This document shows positions 45,774 through 56,626 of a stretch of DNA of 64,000 nt, piece by piece. The DNA is from Rhodovulum sp. 12E13 (GTDB taxonomy: Bacteria > Pseudomonadota > Alphaproteobacteria > Rhodobacterales > Rhodobacteraceae). Position 1 is the first letter of the stretch, and the number at the start of each line of letters is the position of its first letter. The position numbers and the translations under genes were made by a program. The stretch spans positions 151,663-215,662 of the forward strand of contig NZ_QPLK01000006.1 in the NCBI RefSeq assembly GCF_003340565.1, given 5' to 3'. The notes beneath the pieces are model-generated. The model did not search any database, had not been told where the DNA came from, and saw nothing but the letters and a program-made list of their open reading frames with translations.

Positions 45774-47171
45774 ATGGCTGAGCAGAACTTCGACATGATC
45801 GTGATCGGCGCGGGGCCGGGGGGCTACGTCGCCGCGATCCGCGGCGCGCAGCTGGGCCTCAAGGTGGCCTGCGTCGAGCGTGAGCACATGGGCGGCATCT
45901 GCCTCAACTGGGGCTGCATCCCGACCAAGGCGATGCTGCGCTCGGCCGAGGTGTTCCACCTGATGGAGCGCGCGAAGGATTACGGGCTCAAGGCCGAGGG
46001 GATCGGCTACGATCTCGATGCCGTGGTCAAGCGCTCGCGCGGGATCGCCAGGCAGCTCAATTCGGGCGTCGGACACCTGTTGAAGAAGAACAAGATCACG
46101 GCCGTCATGGGCGAGGCGAGCGTGCCGGCGAAAGGCAAGGTTTCGGTCAAGACCGACAAGGGCACCGAGGAGCTGACCGCCAAGCACGTCGTGCTCGCCA
46201 CCGGCGCGCGGGCGCGCGAGTTGCCGGGGCTCGAGGCCGACGGTGATCTGGTCTGGACCTACAGGCACGCCCTCGTGCCGCCGCGGATGCCGAAGAAGCT
46301 CCTCGTCATCGGCTCGGGCGCCATCGGCATCGAGTTCGCCAGCTTCTACAACGCGCTCGGCGCCGACGTGACCGTCGTCGAGGTGATGGACCGCATCCTG
46401 CCGGTCGAGGACGAAGAGATCAGCGCCTTCGCGCAGAAGAGCTTCGAGAAGCAGGGCATGACCATCCGCAGGAAGGCGATCGTGAAGGGCCTCGACCGCG
46501 GGAAGGGCACCGTGACCGCCCATATAGAGGCCGAGGGCAAGGTGGAGACGGCCGAGTTCGACACCGTGATCTCGGCCGTGGGCATCGTCGGCAACACCGA
46601 GGGGCTGGGGCTCGAGAAGCTGGGCGTGAAGGTCGAGAAGACCCATGTCGTGACCGACCCCTGGTGCCGCACCGGCGTCGAGGGCGTCTGGGCGATCGGC
46701 GACCTCGCGGGGGCGCCGTGGCTCGCGCACAAGGCGAGCCACGAGGGCGTCATGGTGGCCGAGCTGATCGCGGGGAAGAACGACGTGCACCCCGTCCACC
46801 CCGACCGCATCCCCGGATGCACCTATTGCCAGCCGCAGATCGCGAGCGTCGGGCTGACCGAGCGCCAGGCCAGGGAGAAGGGGCACGAGGTGCGCGTGGG
46901 CCGCTTCCCCTTCATCGGCAACGGCAAGGCGCTGGCGTTGGGCGAGCCGGAGGGGATGGTCAAGACGGTGTTCGACGCGCAAACCGGCGAGCTGCTCGGC
47001 GCGCACATGGTCGGCGCCGAGGTGACCGAGCTGATCCAGGGCTACGCCGTGGGCCAGACGCTGGAGACGACCGAGGAGGAGCTGATGCACACGGTCTTCC
47101 CGCATCCCACCCTCTCGGAGATGATGCACGAGAGCGTGCTCGACGCCTACGACCGTGTCATCCACATCTGA
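45774..47171 (+). CDS. lpdA: Dihydrolipoyl dehydrogenase (E3)
   Basis: E3 (465 residues) reoxidises dihydrolipoyl groups of 2-oxoacid dehydrogenase complexes with NAD. The FAD-binding GAGPGGYVAA, the redox-active disulfide C43-LNWG-C48, the NAD-binding VIGSGAIGIEFA and the C-terminal dimer-interface HPTLSEMMHE with the catalytic His-Glu pair are all present. Sequence character fits the E3 of the pyruvate dehydrogenase complex, although no pdhABC genes are beside it. The ATG at 45774 follows CCGGAGGGCAC. The next gene starts 17 bp before its stop. Confidence 0.96.
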   Translation: MAEQNFDMIVIGAGPGGYVAAIRGAQLGLKVACVEREHMGGICLNWGCIPTKAMLRSAEVFHLMERAKDYGLKAEGIGYDLDAVVKRSRGIARQLNSGVGHLLKKNKITAVMGEASVPAKGKVSVKTDKGTEELTAKHVVLATGARARELPGLEADGDLVWTYRHALVPPRMPKKLLVIGSGAIGIEFASFYNALGADVTVVEVMDRILPVEDEEISAFAQKSFEKQGMTIRRKAIVKGLDRGKGTVTAHIEAEGKVETAEFDTVISAVGIVGNTEGLGLEKLGVKVEKTHVVTDPWCRTGVEGVWAIGDLAGAPWLAHKASHEGVMVAELIAGKNDVHPVHPDRIPGCTYCQPQIASVGLTERQAREKGHEVRVGRFPFIGNGKALALGEPEGMVKTVFDAQTGELLGAHMVGAEVTELIQGYAVGQTLETTEEELMHTVFPHPTLSEMMHESVLDAYDRVIHI

Positions 47172-48360
47172 CCCGGCCGCCCCGCCGCACGAGGCGGGGC
47201 GCACGCGGGTCTGGCCGGTGCTGGCGCTCTGGGGGGGCGGCCTCGGTGCTGCCGGGCAATACGGCAAGGTCGCGCTGGTCTACGACATGCTGCCCGCGCT
47301 CTATCCGGGGGCTGGCGCGGTGCTCGGATGGGCGGTCTCGCTCGTGGGCGTGGTCGGCATCGTTCTGGGCGTCGCGGCGGGGGTCGTCGTCTCGTCGGTC
47401 GGGCTGCGGCGGGCGATGCTGGCGGGGCTGGCGGGGGGCGCCGCGCTGTCGGCCCTGCAGGCTCTGGCGCCGCCGCTCTGGGCGTTTCTCGCCTTGCGTG
47501 TTGTCGAGGGGGCGTTTCACCTCGCGCTGGTCGTGGCGGCGCCCACGCTGATCTCGCAGCTCTCGGCGCCGCGGCACCGCCCTGTCACGCTGACGCTGTG
47601 GGGCACGTTCTTCGGGGTGGCCTTCGCCGGCATCGCGGCCTTCGGGGTGCCGCTGGCCGAGCGGCACGGCGTGCCTGCGCTGTTCCTGGCCCATGCAGTC
47701 TGGATGGCGGCCTTCGCGGCGGTGCTCGCGGCGCTGTTGCCGGCGGACGAGACGACCGAGGGGGGCCGCCTGCCGCGGCCGGGCGATCTGATGGCGCGGA
47801 GCGCGCGCATCTACCGCTCGGCCCGGATAGGTGCGCCGGCGGCGGGCTGGCTGTTCTATACCTTCGCCTTCGTGGCGCTGCTGACGCTGATCGGCCCCGC
47901 CATCCCAGAGGCGGCGCGCACGGCGACGCTGACGGCGATGCCGCTCGTCTCGATCGCGGCGTCGCTGACGCTCGGCGTGGCGCTCCTGCGGTGGATGTCG
48001 GCGGTCGCGGTCATGCAGATCGGGTTCGCCTCGGCGGCGGCGCTGACGCTCGCCTTCCTCGCCGCGCCGGGCCACCCGGCGCTCTGTCTCGCGGTGGCGG
48101 CGGCGCTGGGGCTGGTGCAGGGGGCGGGCTTCGCCGCGGTGCCCGAGCTCAACGCTGCGCCGGCCGACCGGGCGCTGGCCAATGGCGGGCTGGCGCAGAC
48201 GGGCAACCTGGGCAACACGCTGGGCGTGCCCGTGCTCGCCGCCTGCATCGCCGCCTTCGGCTTTCCCGGCCTTGTCTGGCCGCTGGCGCTGGCGCTGGCG
48301 CTCGGGGCGTTGGGGCAGGCGGTGCTGCGGAGGGGGCGCCGCGACGGCTGCGGCACCTGA
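47155..48360 (+). CDS. MFS transporter
   Basis: This 401-residue protein has 12 hydrophobic helices and the MFS loop 2-3 region near SSVGLRRAMLAGLAGG. A GTG at 47155, inside the end of lpdA, is taken as start because the conserved part begins soon after and no closer start codon with a better site is seen; it gives a 17-bp overlap with lpdA. Substrate is unknown. The DNA behind it (97 bp) leads to the interrupted VPLPA-CTERM gene. Confidence 0.82.
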   Translation: MSSTSDPAAPPHEAGRTRVWPVLALWGGGLGAAGQYGKVALVYDMLPALYPGAGAVLGWAVSLVGVVGIVLGVAAGVVVSSVGLRRAMLAGLAGGAALSALQALAPPLWAFLALRVVEGAFHLALVVAAPTLISQLSAPRHRPVTLTLWGTFFGVAFAGIAAFGVPLAERHGVPALFLAHAVWMAAFAAVLAALLPADETTEGGRLPRPGDLMARSARIYRSARIGAPAAGWLFYTFAFVALLTLIGPAIPEAARTATLTAMPLVSIAASLTLGVALLRWMSAVAVMQIGFASAAALTLAFLAAPGHPALCLAVAAALGLVQGAGFAAVPELNAAPADRALANGGLAQTGNLGNTLGVPVLAACIAAFGFPGLVWPLALALALGALGQAVLRRGRRDGCGT

Positions 48361-48457
48361 CCGCGGATCGCACGGGGGGCCATCCGTTGACCTCCCGCCG
48401 CCATGGCAGGCACCCCTGTTACACCATCACCCGGAGTTCGAAGGAGGTGAAAGGGTC

Positions 48458-49081
48458 ATGCCCGTCCGTCACGTCTCTGCCGCGCTGCTTGTCGGCGCCC
48501 TCGCCGCGGCACCCGCCGGTGCCTCGAGCGTCACCATCTAGAGTCCGAGTTTCGAAGACGGAACCGGGTACACTCTGTCGAGCCTTCCAGGTTGGACAGT
48601 GGACAGCGGCACGGTGGACCTTGTGCCGTCCGCTGTTTGGGAGGCCTCGGACGGTAGCCAGAGCCTCGATCTCAACGGAGACCAGAAGGGCGCGATCTCG
48701 CAGGCGCTGAGCGGCTTCTCGGTCGGGCAGCGCTATGCGCTTCTGTTCGATCTCGCGGGCAATCCCGATGGCGGCTCGGGCGAGATCAAGAGCTTGCAGG
48801 TCTCCGTTGGCGGGCGGAGCGATACGTTCGATTTCGACACGACCGGCACGAGCTCCTCGTCCATGGGGTGGGTGACTGAGAGCTTCTTCTTCACCGCCGG
48901 GGCCGAGAGCATGACGCTCGCGTTCGAGAGCCTGACGGACTCGCCCGAAGACACCCGCGGCCCGGCGCTGGACAACCTGCGGATCTCCGAGGCGCCCGCC
49001 GTGATCCCGCTGCCTGCGCCCGGGCTGCTGCTGATCGGGGCGCTCGGCGGCCTCGCGGCGCTGCGCCGGCGCCGGGCCTGA
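48458..49081 (+). pseudogene. VPLPA-CTERM sorting-domain protein interrupted by an in-frame TAG
   Basis: Reading from ATG 48458 gives a signal peptide (MPVRHVSAALLVGALAAAPAGASS), then TAG at 48539-48541, and the same frame then continues for 180 codons to the stop at 49081. The continuation begins SPSFEDGTGYTLSSLPGWTV, a normal start of an extracellular beta-sandwich domain. It ends VIPLPAPGLLLIGALGG followed by ALRRRR, a VPLPA-CTERM anchor: motif, membrane helix and basic tail, which is recognised by an exosortase-type system. The ribosome binding site (AAGGAGGTGAAAGGGTC) before 48458 is excellent. A start inside the later part would lack a signal peptide, so the interruption should abolish export. 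Confidence 0.85.
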
Positions 49082-49161
49082 CAACCTTGCGGGCAGGCTT
49101 CTTGGCGTAGCTTGGGGTCGGGCGCCGTTCACTGCGCGGAAATCTTCTCCGCGCCCCGCAT

Positions 49162-49176
49162 GTTTACCTTTCGTTC
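49162..49176 (+). promoter_or_regulatory. Probable SOS (LexA) box before uvrA
   Basis: GTTT-N7-GTTC (GTTTACCTTTCGTTC) differs by one base from GTTC-N7-GTTC, the direct-repeat LexA site known from alphaproteobacteria such as Rhodobacter sphaeroides. It lies 67 bp before the uvrA start, and uvrA is a regular member of that regulon. Confidence 0.6.
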
Positions 49177-49187
49177 TCATTTTCTCG

Positions 49188-49216
49188 TTGGCCGGCACCC
49201 CCATATCCCCTACCTT
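49188..49216 (+). promoter_or_regulatory. Candidate uvrA promoter
   Basis: TTGGCC (49188-49193) and TACCTT (49211-49216) are 17 bp apart, just downstream of the SOS box. The spacing and the drop in GC content here support a promoter; the hexamers are only partial matches. Confidence 0.4.
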
Positions 49217-49243
49217 GTGCGGGCGAGCAGAGGGGTGGGACTC

Positions 49244-52114
<2,871 letters not shown>

Positions 52115-52122
52115 AGCGGAGG

Positions 52123-52217
52123 CCAAGAGCCTTCGAAGGCTCTTGGATCACGGCGTTTGCAAACGCCGTGGCACGCGCGGGTGCCCGCGCGTGGTCAAGG
52201 CCGTTCGAACGGCCTTG
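52123..52217. repeat. Four consecutive palindromes behind uvrA
   Basis: The four are: 52123-52146 (arm CCAAGAGCCTTC, perfect 24 bp), 52149-52170 (arm CACGGCGTTTG, perfect 22 bp), 52172-52193 (arm CACGCGCGGG with centre TG) and 52196-52217 (arm CAAGGCCGTTC, perfect 22 bp). They are separated by only 1-2 bases and start 9 bp after the uvrA stop. The arms differ, so these are not copies of one sequence. No T-run follows. The two palindromes at 24480-24528 have the same style. Confidence 0.9.
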
Positions 52218-52286
52218 CATCCCGCCTCCTCTGGACCTTGCGCGCCGCCTCGCCTAGCCCTTGGCGCGACGGTGCGGGGAGGTGCC

Positions 52287-53201
52287 ATGATGGACAGGTG
52301 GCGCGAGGGGTTCGGGGTCGCCCTGGGCGGTGGCGGCGCGCGAGGCTGGTGTCATGTCGGCGTGCTTCGGGCGCTGCAGGAGAAGGGGCACGCGCCCGGC
52401 GGTGCCGCCGGCTGCTCGATGGGCGCGCTCGTCGGTGCGGCCTGGGCGGCCGGCAAGCTGGCGGAGCTGGAGGAATGGGCGCGCGGTCTGACGCGGGCGC
52501 AGGTGCTGTCCTATGTCGACCTTGGTCTCGGGCAGGGCGGGCTGGTCGCCGGCCGCGCCGTCTGGCGCATCCTCGACGATCTCGACGTGCCCGAGCGGAT
52601 CGAGGAGCTCGACCGACCGCTCATCCTCCTCGCCACCGACATGGAGACGGGCCGCGAGATATGGATCTCGGACGGTGACCTGCGCGCCGCCGTCCGCGCC
52701 TCGATCTCGATCCCCGGGGTTTTCCGCCCTCACCGGATCGACGGGCGTTGGCTGCTCGACGGCGGTCTCGTCAATCCCGTGCCCATCTCGGCGGTGCGCG
52801 CGCTCGGCTTTCGCCGCATCCTCGGCGTCAACCCGAATGCCCGCGGCGCCCAGCCCTGCTGGACACGGCCGAAGGGCGGCGGACTCTGGCCCGACCTCGC
52901 CGCGCCGTCTCTGGTCTCGCACCTGCCCGAGGCGCTTCAGGGAATCTTCCGCCCGGTGAAAGAGGACGAGCGGGAAGAAGACGTCGCGCCCGACTACCTG
53001 CAGGTCGTCTCCGTCGCCATCGACATTCTGACCGGCTACCTGTGCGACACAAGGCTGGCGGCAGACCCGCCGGACGCCCTGCTGGAGGCGGTGCTCGGCC
53101 ATATCGGCGTGCTGGAGCTCGACCGGGCCGCGGAGGCGATCGACGCGGGTCGGGCGCTGGTCGAGGCCGATGGCGACATGCTGGCGCGCCTGACGGCGTG
53201 A
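52287..53201 (+). CDS. Patatin-like phospholipase family protein
   Basis: This 304-residue serine hydrolase has a patatin fold. The oxyanion glycine loop GGGGARG is at residues 14-20, the nucleophile Ser44 is in GCSMG (G-x-S-x-G), and the catalytic Asp158 is in LLDGGLVNPVP, forming the Ser-Asp dyad. It resembles bacterial RssA/NTE-type proteins and should act on phospholipids or lysophospholipids. No signal peptide or membrane helix is seen. The start is the ATG at 52287, with GGGGAGGTGCC upstream; an ATG 3 bp later is equivalent. Confidence 0.9.
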   Translation: MMDRWREGFGVALGGGGARGWCHVGVLRALQEKGHAPGGAAGCSMGALVGAAWAAGKLAELEEWARGLTRAQVLSYVDLGLGQGGLVAGRAVWRILDDLDVPERIEELDRPLILLATDMETGREIWISDGDLRAAVRASISIPGVFRPHRIDGRWLLDGGLVNPVPISAVRALGFRRILGVNPNARGAQPCWTRPKGGGLWPDLAAPSLVSHLPEALQGIFRPVKEDEREEDVAPDYLQVVSVAIDILTGYLCDTRLAADPPDALLEAVLGHIGVLELDRAAEAIDAGRALVEADGDMLARLTA

Positions 53202-53514
53202 TGTCGAGTGCCTCCCCCGCGCGCGAGAGCGTTGGCAAAAATATGGATTTCAGGAGGTTAGGGCAGACTCCTCATGCGCCGAGCGAGGGTCGGCGCTCGG
53301 TCGTGCAGTCCCGCGGCGGCATCGGGAATCGTCGGGATCGCCCGACCGCCCGGGTCGGCGCGCCTTCCGAGGCCGTTGACACCAAGGCTGCCGCCCACGC
53401 GCGTCTTCCCGTAGCGTTCGGCGACATGCAGGCCCGCTCTCGCCCTTGAACCGGCGCCGGTCCGGGAAGGGGGCCGTGCGAGACGGCACCCGGCGCCGGT
53501 CCGCCTTGCCTTTC
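53202..53514. other. Convergent intergenic region between patatin and mmsB genes
   Basis: This 313-bp stretch has no supported gene. It contains an AT-rich patch with AGGAGG (53227-53257) followed by a 44-codon open frame (53273 on) without family resemblance, and a 14-bp direct repeat CCGGCGCCGGTCCG at 53451-53464 and 53490-53503 near the mmsB end. A palindromic CCGGCGCCGG inside that repeat could pair within or between copies. Confidence 0.55.
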
Positions 53515-54393
53515 TCAGTTGTCGCCGCGCCCGCGCCCCTCGAAGCGGGGCAGCATGGCCGAGAAATCCGTTCCCGTTCCGCCCTCTTCCTCGACGAATG
53601 TCGCGTAGAGCCGCATGGCGGCGAGGCCGAGCGGCGTGTCGGCGTCGTGGCTTTCGGCGGCCTGCTGCGACAGGCGCAGGTCCTTCAGCATCAGGTCGGC
53701 AGCGAAGCCGGGGCGATAGCCGTTGTCGGCGGGCGAGGCCGGGCCGATGCCAGGCGCGGGGCAATAGGTGGTCATCGACCAGGACTGGCCCGACGAGGTC
53801 GAGACCACGTCGAACATCGCCTGCCGCGACAGGCCCAGCTTGTCGGCCAGCGCGAAGGCCTCGCAGGTGACGATCATCGTCGCCCCGAGGATCATGTTGT
53901 TGCAGATCTTCGCCGCCTGCCCGTTGCCCGCGGGGCCGCAATGCACCGCCTTCGCGCCCATGACCTCGAAGAGGGGCAGGGCGCGGGCATGGGCCTCTTC
54001 GGGGCCGCCCACCATGAAGGTGAGGGTGCCCGCCTGCGCACCGCCCACGCCGCCCGAGACGGGCGCGTCGAGCGCCATGAGCCCGGCCTGCGCGGCCTGA
54101 TCGGCCACGGCGCGGGCGCTGTCCACGTCGACCGTCGAGCAGTCGAGCAGGATCGCGCCCGTCTCCATTGCGGGGATCAGCTCGGCCGCCACCTTCCGCA
54201 GGATCGCGCCGTCGGGCAGCATGGTGATCACCACCTCGGCGCCGCGGGCCGCTTCCACCCCGCTCGCGGCCCGTGTCACGCCCTCGGGGCAGGGCGCGGC
54301 CAGGTCGTGGCCCGTCACGTCGTGCCCGGCCGTGGCCAGATTGGCGGCCATCGGCGCGCCCATGTTGCCGAGGCCGATGAAACCCACCCTCAT
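53515..54393 (-). CDS. mmsB: 3-hydroxyisobutyrate dehydrogenase
   Basis: MmsB (292 residues) oxidises 3-hydroxyisobutyrate to methylmalonate semialdehyde with NAD in valine breakdown. It has the Rossmann motif GFIGLGNMGAPMA at the start, APVSGGVGGAQAGTLTFMVGG (substrate loop), the catalytic lysine in GNGQAAKICNNM, and the DLMLKDLRL segment near the C-terminus. The ATG at 54393 overlaps the stop of the upstream hydrolase gene (ATGA). It is the last gene of a three-gene coupled operon. Confidence 0.93.
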   Translation of the reverse strand: MRVGFIGLGNMGAPMAANLATAGHDVTGHDLAAPCPEGVTRAASGVEAARGAEVVITMLPDGAILRKVAAELIPAMETGAILLDCSTVDVDSARAVADQAAQAGLMALDAPVSGGVGGAQAGTLTFMVGGPEEAHARALPLFEVMGAKAVHCGPAGNGQAAKICNNMILGATMIVTCEAFALADKLGLSRQAMFDVVSTSSGQSWSMTTYCPAPGIGPASPADNGYRPGFAADLMLKDLRLSQQAAESHDADTPLGLAAMRLYATFVEEEGGTGTDFSAMLPRFEGRGRGDN

Positions 54394-55439
54394 GTCCGTC
54401 CTCCCAGATCCAGCGCCGCTTCCCCCAGCGGCATGAGCATGGCCGCGACCTCGGCCACCGGAACGGCGTCGAGGGCGTGCGTCCAGTTCGGCGCGCGGTC
54501 CCTGTCGACGAGGGCCGCACGGATGCCTTCGAGGAAGTCGCCCTGCGCGATGGCGCGGTAGGTGTAGCGGTGCTCCAGATCGAGCGCCCGCTCGATCGTC
54601 GCGGCCGGCCCGCGCAGCCGGTGCACCATCTCCACCGCCGCCGCCATCGCCAGCGGCGCGTTCCCCTCGATCCGGCCGAGCGCGTCCTCGGCGAAGGCGC
54701 CTCCTTCCGCGCGGAGCGAGCACAGGATGTCGCCGAGCCGCTCGCCGGAGAAATGCCGGTCGATCTCCGGGGCGAGGCCGGCGAGCGTGCTTTCGGGGGC
54801 GGCTTTGGCGGCCCGGTCGATCGCCGCCCAGTCGCCCGTCTCGACGAGCTCGGCCTTCAGCGCCTCCCAGCGCTCCTCCGGCACGTAGTAGTCGGCGAAG
54901 CCGGCGTGGAGCGCGTCGCCCGGCCCCATCCGCCGGGCGGTCGTGGCGAGATATTCGCCCAGGCGCCCCGGCGCCTGCGCCAGCAGCAGCGAGCCGCCCA
55001 CGTCGGGCACGAGGCCGATCGACGTCTCGGGCATGGCGATCTGGCTGGTGTCGCTCACCACACGGTGCGAGCCGTGGCAACCAAGGCCCACGCCGCCGCC
55101 CATGGTGAAGCCCTGCAGGAACGACGCGACGGGCTTGGGAAAGCGGAAGAGCGCGGCGTTCATCCGGTATTCGTCGCGCCAGAAGGCACGGGCCGGTTCG
55201 TAGTCGCCCGCCACCCCGGCGCGGTAGATCTCCATCAGGTCGCCGCCGGCACAGAACGCCTTGTCGCCCGCGGAGTCGATCACCAGCATCGCGATGTCGT
55301 CGTCCGCCGCCCAGGCGGGAAGCACCTCCGACACCGCGCGCACGATGTCGTGGGTGATCGCGTTCAGCGCCTTGGGCCGGTTGACCGTGATCCGGCCGAC
55401 GCGGCCTTCCCTGCGGATGTCCACCTCTACCGTGCTCAT
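54390..55439 (-). CDS. 3-hydroxyisobutyryl-CoA hydrolase
   Basis: This 349-residue crotonase-fold protein is of the HIBCH type, which frees 3-hydroxyisobutyrate from CoA in valine catabolism. It shows LNRP-type ITVNRPKALNAIT, CAGGDLMEIYRAG (oxyanion hole), GFTMGGGVGLGCHGSHRV, MPETSIGLVPDVGGS with catalytic Glu/Asp, and a long C-terminal helical part as in HIBCH. Shorter enoyl-CoA hydratases lack that part. It lies between the acyl-CoA dehydrogenase and mmsB genes with four-base overlaps on both sides, which matches the reaction order. Confidence 0.92.
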   Translation of the reverse strand: MSTVEVDIRREGRVGRITVNRPKALNAITHDIVRAVSEVLPAWAADDDIAMLVIDSAGDKAFCAGGDLMEIYRAGVAGDYEPARAFWRDEYRMNAALFRFPKPVASFLQGFTMGGGVGLGCHGSHRVVSDTSQIAMPETSIGLVPDVGGSLLLAQAPGRLGEYLATTARRMGPGDALHAGFADYYVPEERWEALKAELVETGDWAAIDRAAKAAPESTLAGLAPEIDRHFSGERLGDILCSLRAEGGAFAEDALGRIEGNAPLAMAAAVEMVHRLRGPAATIERALDLEHRYTYRAIAQGDFLEGIRAALVDRDRAPNWTHALDAVPVAEVAAMLMPLGEAALDLGGRT

Positions 55440-56575
55440 GGCGCCAGCATCGAGCGGGCCACGATCAGCCGCATGATCTCGTTCGTCCCCTCAAGGATCT
55501 GGTGCACCCGCAGATCGCGCACGATCTTCTCGATCCCGTAATCGGCGAGGTAGCCGTAGCCGCCGTGCAGCTGCAGGCACTGGTCGGCCACGCGGCTGCC
55601 CGCCTCGGTCACCATCTTCTTGGCCATGGCGCAGGCGCGGGTGGCGTCGGGGGCGCCGTTGTCGAGCTTCCATGCCGCCTGGCGCAGGAAGGTGCGCGCG
55701 GCTTCCAGCTCGATCTCCATGTCGGCGAGGCGGAACTGCAGCGCCTGGAATTCCGTCAGCGCCTGCCCGAAGGCGCGGCGCTCGCGCATGTAGGCCACGG
55801 TCGCCTCGAGCGCCTGCTGCGCCGCGCCCAGCGAGCAGGCCGCGATGTTGAGCCGCCCGCCGTCGAGCCCCGCCATGGCGTAGGCAAAGCCGCGCCCCTC
55901 CTCGCCCAGCAGGTTGGTCGCGGGGACGGGGCAGGCATCCATCTGCACCTGCCTTGTAGGCTGCGAGCGCCAGCCCATCTTCTCCTCCAGCGCGCCGAAA
56001 GACAGGCCCTCGGCGCCCTCCTCGACCACGAAGGCCGAGATGCCCTTCGGCCCCTCGCCCCCGGAGCGCGCCATGACGATGTAGGCGTCGGAATAGCCGC
56101 CGCCCGAGATGAACGCCTTGGTCCCGGTCAGGCGCCAGCCCTCGTTCGTCCGCTCGGCGCGTGTCGTCAGCGCGGCGGCGTCCGAGCCCGATCCGGGCTC
56201 GGTCAGGCAGTAGGAGAAGACCGTGTCCATGCCGATGGCCGGGCCGAGGAACCGCGCCTTGAGGTCGTCCGACCCGTAGCGGTCGAGCATCGCCGCGCAC
56301 ATGTTGTGGATCGACAGGAACGCCGCGACCGAGGCGCAGGAGCGCGACAGCGCCTCGAAGACGAGCGTCGCCTCGAGCCGCGACAGCCCCGTCCCGCCCG
56401 CCTCGTCGGAGACGTAGAGACCTCCGAAGCCCAGTTCTGCCAGCTTCGGCCACAACGCGCGGGGGATGGTGCCGTCGGCCTCCCATGTCCGCGCGTGCGG
56501 GGCGATCTCGGCCTCTCCGAAGGCGCGCGCCATGTCCTCGATTGCGCGCGCTTCCTCGCTCAGCGCGAAGTCCAT
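55436..56575 (-). CDS. Acyl-CoA dehydrogenase, probably isobutyryl-CoA dehydrogenase
   Basis: This 379-residue FAD enzyme is of normal length for the family. Landmarks are YCLTEPGSGSDAAAL (FAD and substrate loop), ISGGGYSDAYIVMAR, QLHGGYGYLADYGIEK and the C-terminal HQILEGTNEIMRLIVA that holds FAD contacts. The gene is first in the coupled operon with the 3-hydroxyisobutyryl-CoA hydrolase and mmsB, so isobutyryl-CoA (from valine) is the likely substrate; short branched chains in general remain possible. The 51-bp gap upstream separates it from a glycosyltransferase gene on the same strand. Confidence 0.9.
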   Translation of the reverse strand: MDFALSEEARAIEDMARAFGEAEIAPHARTWEADGTIPRALWPKLAELGFGGLYVSDEAGGTGLSRLEATLVFEALSRSCASVAAFLSIHNMCAAMLDRYGSDDLKARFLGPAIGMDTVFSYCLTEPGSGSDAAALTTRAERTNEGWRLTGTKAFISGGGYSDAYIVMARSGGEGPKGISAFVVEEGAEGLSFGALEEKMGWRSQPTRQVQMDACPVPATNLLGEEGRGFAYAMAGLDGGRLNIAACSLGAAQQALEATVAYMRERRAFGQALTEFQALQFRLADMEIELEAARTFLRQAAWKLDNGAPDATRACAMAKKMVTEAGSRVADQCLQLHGGYGYLADYGIEKIVRDLRVHQILEGTNEIMRLIVARSMLAP

Positions 56576-56626
56576 GCTCGTCCTCCCTTGGGCGCCTTCG
56601 GCGCCGACTGCGAATTGACCGCCCGT

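Noticed and set aside
43445..49081. TAG reassigned to an amino acid in this organism
   Set aside because: RF1 is intact with normal GGQ and PxT motifs, TAG is used as a true stop by other genes in the window (for example the DUF2306 and aminotransferase genes), and no pyrrolysine or suppressor system is seen.
53273..53407. A 44-codon open frame after an AGGAGG sequence in the patatin-mmsB gap
   Set aside because: The AGGAGG is too far from the ATG, the peptide is Arg/Pro/Ala-rich with no bias or motif, and it overlaps a GC-rich convergent gap.
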